From Saprospiraceae bacterium (lineage in GTDB: Bacteria > Bacteroidota > Bacteroidia > Chitinophagales > Saprospiraceae), in NCBI GenBank assembly GCA_007125435.1, contig SLDF01000132.1, positions 1 through 10,978 of the forward strand: a stretch of 10,978 nt of DNA. The letters are read 5' to 3'. A program made the translations under genes and the position numbers. The notes under the pieces are model-generated. The model was not told the DNA's origin. It saw only the letters and a program-made list of their open reading frames with translations, and did no database searches. Within the stretch, counting starts at the first letter, position 1. The number at the start of each line of letters is the position of its first letter. Below, in pieces: positions 7,247 to 10,978 of the stretch.

Positions 7247-7265
7247 GCATAGCCCCAAGCTACGT
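7247..7265 (+). repeat. Copy of the fold-back element's central motif
   Basis: GCATAGCCCCAAGCTACGT here matches GCATAGCCTAAGCTACGT at 76-93, the tip of the fold-back element, with a single one-base insertion and one substitution. Both are preceded by GAAGAA-containing sequence. This suggests a shared repeat family in both intergenic regions, though the flanking arms are not conserved here. Confidence 0.4.
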
Positions 7266-7300
7266 GACTGATGAACAAGGAAGCCAAACCCATCATATTC

Positions 7301-7328
7301 ATCAGAAATCCTATTACGGATTTCCGAT
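7301..7328. other. Hairpin with 11-bp stem (one mismatch)
   Basis: GAAATCC (7305-7311) pairs with GGATTTC (7318-7324) around a 6-nt loop. The stem extends outward by ATC/GAT after one A-C mismatch. No U-tract follows. It may belong to an untranslated RNA or a protein-binding palindrome. Confidence 0.35.
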
Positions 7329-7361
7329 AAACATGCTGGGTTACATCAAAATTATCAAGCA

Positions 7362-7381
7362 GCAACATTGCAAAATGTTGC
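7362..7381. other. Perfect 8-bp hairpin closed by a GCAA tetraloop
   Basis: GCAACATT (7362-7369) and AATGTTGC (7374-7381) pair perfectly around GCAA, a GNRA-type RNA tetraloop when read on the plus strand. On the minus strand the loop would be TTGC. A GNRA cap hints at a plus-strand structured RNA, but no other ncRNA feature or promoter is evident. Confidence 0.4.
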
Positions 7382-7530
7382 GTTCCAGATATTGAAGGGG
7401 GTATTAGAGGTAGCCTAACAGGGTTGACTATGGCTCATTCACAAAATCACTTATTTTTTCGCCATTTTAACCCTCATTACAAATTTCCAATGCATAATCC
7501 GGGTTTAAAGAATGTCGACACACTGTCAAA

Positions 7531-7568
7531 ATAAAAAGGCAGATTCACCTTAGAGATGAGTCTGCCTT
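7531..7568 (-). terminator. Rho-independent terminator of the giant surface-protein gene
   Basis: Read on the minus strand, AAGGCAGA (7568-7561) pairs with TCTGCCTT (7543-7536), with an inner TCA/TGA extension, and is followed directly by TTTTTATTTT. It lies 46 bp past the stop codon at 7614-7616 in the correct orientation. Confidence 0.88.
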
Positions 7569-7613
7569 GAATTCATTGTTGCAAACCGCCTGATATGATA
7601 TTTAGCAGCCAGA

Positions 7614-10600
7614 CTAGTCCGTACCCAAAACTGTCACATCTCCATAGAATGTTTCTTCTCTGCCGTCTGTTAGCTCTACTACAAAAACATAGACATAAAC
7701 GCCCGGTACCACCGGAGTACCTCTAAATCGACCATCCCAGCCAACAGAAGGATCGTTTGGAGGGAAGTTCTCATTAAAATACATCATACTTCCCCATCTG
7801 TCATATATTCTGGCTTCTTTGATAATACTGACCTTATCATCAGAAAACAAGGTGAAACTATCGTTCACACCATCATCATTAGGTGTGAAACCATTGGGAA
7901 TATACACCTTGGTGTCTTTTCTCACAAAGATCGTAATAGTTGCGGTCGCTTCACAGCCGTTTTCATCTACGACTAATATGGAAAAGTCATCAGTATCCTC
8001 CGGAATGACTGTAGTAATAAGACATGAGTCACATGTAAAATAGCCACTTGGCGTCCACAATATTATTTCCAAATCTTCTTCAGGTATTGTGACCTCGGCC
8101 TCTAGATTCAGAGAATCTCCTTCATCTAATATAACATTAGCACCGATGAATACATCTAAGAACCGTCCTTCTTCAAAGGAGATTACAGTATCAGTCTGAC
8201 AGCCTCTCGAGTCTTCAAGTCTTATTTCATAAGTACCCGGTTGTAATGGTGAAAAGCTGGTCTCCTCAACCTCTCTACCGTTCAATGTAATCACAATTGG
8301 AGGGTCGCCACCTTCAATTTCAGTGAGTACTATGGAGCCCAGGTCGCCAAGACAAAAGATTGAATCTATGTCAATAGCTGCAAACTGTGGCGCATCAGCA
8401 TTCGGAATGACTCTTGCCGAATCTCTGGAAATACATTCATTATCAGGATTAACTACCGTCAATACATACCAGCCACCACCCTGAACTGTTGGTGTAAATG
8501 TATCCTCTCCTTCCAGAATATTGCCATTAGCTGTTGTCCATTCTACTAAAAACTCTTCTTCTATGTTTTCTCCACTTCCTTCTAAGAATGCAATGCCCAC
8601 TGTATCCAGGCATGATAATGGTATGTCTGGGCCCGCTGATATTTCAGGAAACTCCGAAATATCATCTACAAAAATCTCCTCAATATTTTCACACCCATTA
8701 ATGGTATCCTGCGATATGAATGTATACACACCCGGCTCCGAAACGGTAATTACCAATCCATCAAAAGGCAAGACTTCCCCATCCGGCCCTATCCACTCAT
8801 ATACAATTCTATCGTTTTGCTGAGACTCTGATGCGTCTATAATGGTTTCGAGATTGTTACAGTTAAGAGGAATCACTTCATCCACGGTTACCAAAGGATA
8901 GTCTATAGCATTACCTATTGTTATTGAATTGGTTGTTGTACAGCCGTTAACCGTGTTTTCAGCGATGAGTGTAATTTCACCTTCAGTTGTTACTTCTATA
9001 TTTACCCCCGTAAATTCCTCACCATCTTTAATCCATGTAAAGACAACATTAGGCTGTGCAGTTGTACTCAAGATTATACTGGCAACATTACAGTCTAATA
9101 ACTCCGATGGCTCAGCCGTTATAGGCGCTTCAGGGAATACACGGTCTTCGGTTACGGTCATTTGATCCGGCTCTGAGATACAGCCCAATTCATCATCATA
9201 CACAGTCAGTGTATACGTCCCCGGCTGAATAGTAGTAAACGTTAAATCTGTACTCACTATATTACCGTCTTCATCTGTCCACTCAATTCTGATATTATCT
9301 CCTGACACATTGGTGGTACCCTCTACGGTTACCTCATCTATATTACAGTCGAGTATCAGGTCTTCACCGGCGTTGGCGACCGGTATATCGTCTGATACTT
9401 CCACAGTCACATCATCCGAGAATTCACATTCATCTTCGAATAAGACTGTAAGTGTATATACACCACCCGCAGTCACTTCAGGGTTTAGAATATCGGATGT
9501 AAAGCCCCCAGGGCCGGTCCAGGAATATTGACCTTCTTCAGAGCTAGACCCCTCTAAAATAGCCGACGTCACCTCACATGTTAGCAAGAAATCCGGCCCT
9601 GCAGAGATTACCTGGTCACAAGACGAACATGGGTCTTGACTGACCTCTACTGATGCCTGACATGCTATATTATCAAGGTCATTAATGACGAGGATTAAAA
9701 CCTCTCCATTTGCAGGTAAGTTATCAATGACCACAACTTCTCCATAATCAAAAGGACCCCATACGTTGCCTCCCCATGAGACTTCGAATTGCGTCGTGTT
9801 TCCTTCTTCCACTTCTACAATAAATTCAACAGCAAAGAAGTCATCATCAGGGTCAGGACCTGTACCATTGTCGTCGCAATCACCGATGACCAGACCTTCT
9901 ACATTAAGGAAACAAGGATCAGAGCAAGGTGCAGGTGGGCTTATTTCCAACACAAATACACAAGTCTCATCCTCTTCATCGACAAAAGTAAAGGTTACGG
10001 CACCATCACTGATAAGCCATGGACCTAAAGTCAATTCATCGCCGTAAGCAATGACATTGCCCGGGTCACCTTCTATAATCCAGCCACTCCCCGTATTCAA
10101 CCCGTTTACTGTGACTGTTGCCGTAAATGTATCATCGAATGGGTCGTTTGGTGTGTCTTGGTCATCACAATCCAGGGATACGACTGTTGCCTCAATCAAG
10201 CACTGATCAGAACAAGGGTTTAGTGGTGTTATGTTTACATTTCTCGTGCATTCGTCATCATTGGCATCTACCAGAACAATCTGTGGCGTGGAACCATCCG
10301 CAGGCAATTCAAAACTTCCTCCAAACCCATACTCGAATGTCGCTACTACTGCACCGTCAACGACAACGACAAACATATTATCATCACCTCCATTTGAAAC
10401 ATCTGCATTTATGGTAATGACATAAAAGTCATCATCTGAATCTGAAGGCGTACCATTGTCATCGCACACTTGGACCAGATCTGTAATAGATATAAAGCAA
10501 TCAAACGAACATGGCGCCGGCGGATCTACCTCCAGTGTAACACTGCAATCCGCATCTTCACTGTCTATCAATGTTAATGTAAAACCGCCATCTACAATCA

Positions 10601-10978
10601 ACCATGGTCCCAGCTCTACGGATTCATTATAACTGTATAGCGTGCCCGGGTCACCATCGACATACCAGCCATCTCCAAGATTTAATCCACTCATCGTCAC
10701 GAAAATTGTAAAGGTATCGTCGTCAGGATCTTCAAATGTTCCTTCCGGATCACAAACAACGTCGTCTATGGTAGCCTCTACAAAACAAAGATCAGAGCAG
10801 CTTTCCAGTGCACCTATCTCTACTACACGAGTACATTCTTCATCATCGCTATCTACCAATACAATCACAGGTGTGCTACCATCTGCCGGAAGATCAAAGC
10901 TGCCACCTACGCCATATTCAAATGTACCTACTTCTTCTCCATCTACTAGCACTATAAATGTATTGTCTTCACTCCCGT
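7614..10978 (-). CDS. Giant T9SS-secreted repeat surface protein (5'-partial)
   Basis: The C-terminal 1121 residues of a large exported protein. The frame is open to the right edge and the residues before the GTG at 10952 (GSEDNTFI) continue a repeat, so the true start lies outside the window. In order from the N-terminal side there are five cysteine-containing units of about 100 aa (10978-9610), then five PKD/Ig-like domains of about 80 aa (roughly 9610-8400) with patterns such as SAGPDFLLTC, YSWTGPGGF and PGTYTLTV. Next come a SprB-like repeat (about 8397-8165, QPGTYEIRLEDSRGCQTDT), one more beta domain (8163-7915) and a gliding-motility-associated C-terminal sorting domain (7912-7617: KVYIPNGFTPNDDGVNDSF, IYDRWG, GWDGRFRG, PGVYVYVF). 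That last domain directs type IX secretion and surface attachment. The protein is strongly acidic with many Asp-rich loops, suggesting calcium binding. The likely role is adhesion, gliding or matrix; no catalytic domain is seen in this part. Confidence 0.92.
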   Translation of the reverse strand, partial: GSEDNTFIVLVDGEEVGTFEYGVGGSFDLPADGSTPVIVLVDSDDEECTRVVEIGALESCSDLCFVEATIDDVVCDPEGTFEDPDDDTFTIFVTMSGLNLGDGWYVDGDPGTLYSYNESVELGPWLIVDGGFTLTLIDSEDADCSVTLEVDPPAPCSFDCFISITDLVQVCDDNGTPSDSDDDFYVITINADVSNGGDDNMFVVVVDGAVVATFEYGFGGSFELPADGSTPQIVLVDANDDECTRNVNITPLNPCSDQCLIEATVVSLDCDDQDTPNDPFDDTFTATVTVNGLNTGSGWIIEGDPGNVIAYGDELTLGPWLISDGAVTFTFVDEEDETCVFVLEISPPAPCSDPCFLNVEGLVIGDCDDNGTGPDPDDDFFAVEFIVEVEEGNTTQFEVSWGGNVWGPFDYGEVVVIDNLPANGEVLILVINDLDNIACQASVEVSQDPCSSCDQVISAGPDFLLTCEVTSAILEGSSSEEGQYSWTGPGGFTSDILNPEVTAGGVYTLTVLFEDECEFSDDVTVEVSDDIPVANAGEDLILDCNIDEVTVEGTTNVSGDNIRIEWTDEDGNIVSTDLTFTTIQPGTYTLTVYDDELGCISEPDQMTVTEDRVFPEAPITAEPSELLDCNVASIILSTTAQPNVVFTWIKDGEEFTGVNIEVTTEGEITLIAENTVNGCTTTNSITIGNAIDYPLVTVDEVIPLNCNNLETIIDASESQQNDRIVYEWIGPDGEVLPFDGLVITVSEPGVYTFISQDTINGCENIEEIFVDDISEFPEISAGPDIPLSCLDTVGIAFLEGSGENIEEEFLVEWTTANGNILEGEDTFTPTVQGGGWYVLTVVNPDNECISRDSARVIPNADAPQFAAIDIDSIFCLGDLGSIVLTEIEGGDPPIVITLNGREVEETSFSPLQPGTYEIRLEDSRGCQTDTVISFEEGRFLDVFIGANVILDEGDSLNLEAEVTIPEEDLEIILWTPSGYFTCDSCLITTVIPEDTDDFSILVVDENGCEATATITIFVRKDTKVYIPNGFTPNDDGVNDSFTLFSDDKVSIIKEARIYDRWGSMMYFNENFPPNDPSVGWDGRFRGTPVVPGVYVYVFVVELTDGREETFYGDVTVLGTD
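9610..10978 (-). repeat. Tandem ~290-bp coding repeats, alternating A and B types
   Basis: The five ~100-aa units alternate. Type A (10978-10790 partial, 10500-10210 and a diverged copy 9915-9610) carries VVDG..V.TFEYG.GGSF.LPADGSTP.IVLVD...ECTR. Type B (10790-10500 and 10210-9915) carries GW...GDPG......LGPWLI.DG. Each unit opens near PCS..CF and has further cysteines after about ten residues and near its end, fitting conserved disulfides. Most units carry DDNGTP..D..DDDF-like acidic loops. The DNA copies differ at many silent sites, so the A-B duplication is not recent. Confidence 0.75.

Larger units (their letters stand above)
6950..7613. other. 664-base intergenic region with hairpins and repeat motifs
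   Basis: No convincing gene lies here. The stretch holds a GC-rich hairpin (7087-7115), a motif shared with the left-end fold-back element (7247-7265), two stable hairpins (7301-7328 and 7362-7381) and the terminator of the giant surface-protein gene (7531-7568). A minus-strand ORF of 76 codons (7020-7250, ATG start) spans the GC-rich hairpin. Its product has no signal peptide, membrane segment or domain I recognise, and its composition looks like translated repeat DNA, so I do not call it a gene. Confidence 0.5.

Noticed and set aside
7819..10425. Several plus-strand ORFs of 60-100 codons opposite the giant surface-protein gene
   Set aside because: They are antisense to a strongly supported gene and have serine/threonine-rich, domain-free translations typical of the complement of Asp/Glu-rich repeats.
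10950..10952. Start codon for the giant protein at 10952
   Set aside because: The codon is an internal GTG; residues upstream to the window edge continue the A-type repeat and no signal peptide is present.
9610..10978. Regular ~290-bp repeats as a possible CRISPR-like array
   Set aside because: The repeats are long, in frame and diverged at silent sites, so they are protein-coding tandem domains.

Overview
The window looks like a chromosomal segment from a gliding/T9SS-bearing member of the Bacteroidota, most likely the order Saprospirales (Lewinella/Haliscomenobacter-like). The main evidence is the large minus-strand gene at the right end. It ends in a gliding-motility-associated C-terminal sorting domain (type IX secretion) and carries 'DDNGTP..D..DDDF' repeat units, which I know as characteristic of giant Saprospirales surface proteins. 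Signal peptides, aromatic-ended beta-barrel proteins and TAnnTTTG promoter boxes also fit this phylum. The assignment rests on family recognition, not on a search.

Layout. Positions 1-383 hold no gene: there is a fold-back element with 15-bp perfect terminal inverted repeats (3-166) and a fragment of an intergenic repeat (173-196). Next come a small outer-membrane beta-barrel protein (384-1064, +) and, convergent with it, a SpoU/TrmH-type RNA 2'-O-methyltransferase (1082-1612, -). A GC-rich intergenic repeat (1676-1792), whose end is an inverted copy of the 173-196 fragment, separates this pair from a plus-strand run. That run is a GT-C-like polytopic membrane protein with a C-terminal soluble domain (1911-3485), two small overlapping genes, DUF3052-like and DUF1801 (3599-4493), and a TauE/SafE-type anion permease (4648-5421). 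A second GT-C-like membrane protein lies convergent on the minus strand (5450-6949).

Positions 6950-7613 are a 664-base non-coding stretch with several hairpins, a motif shared with the fold-back element at the left end, a doubtful 76-codon ORF and a rho-independent terminator. The terminator serves the giant secreted adhesin-like protein (7614 to beyond the right edge, -).

The genes do not form one obvious pathway. The only tightly coupled pair is DUF3052-like/DUF1801, with a 14-nt overlap. The rest look like ordinary envelope, transport, RNA-modification and cell-surface functions separated by repeat-rich intergenic DNA. I saw no CRISPR array, tRNA, rRNA, transposase or phage gene. The most unusual material is the intergenic repeat and fold-back DNA and the architecture of the giant repeat protein, not a clear new defence or metabolic system.
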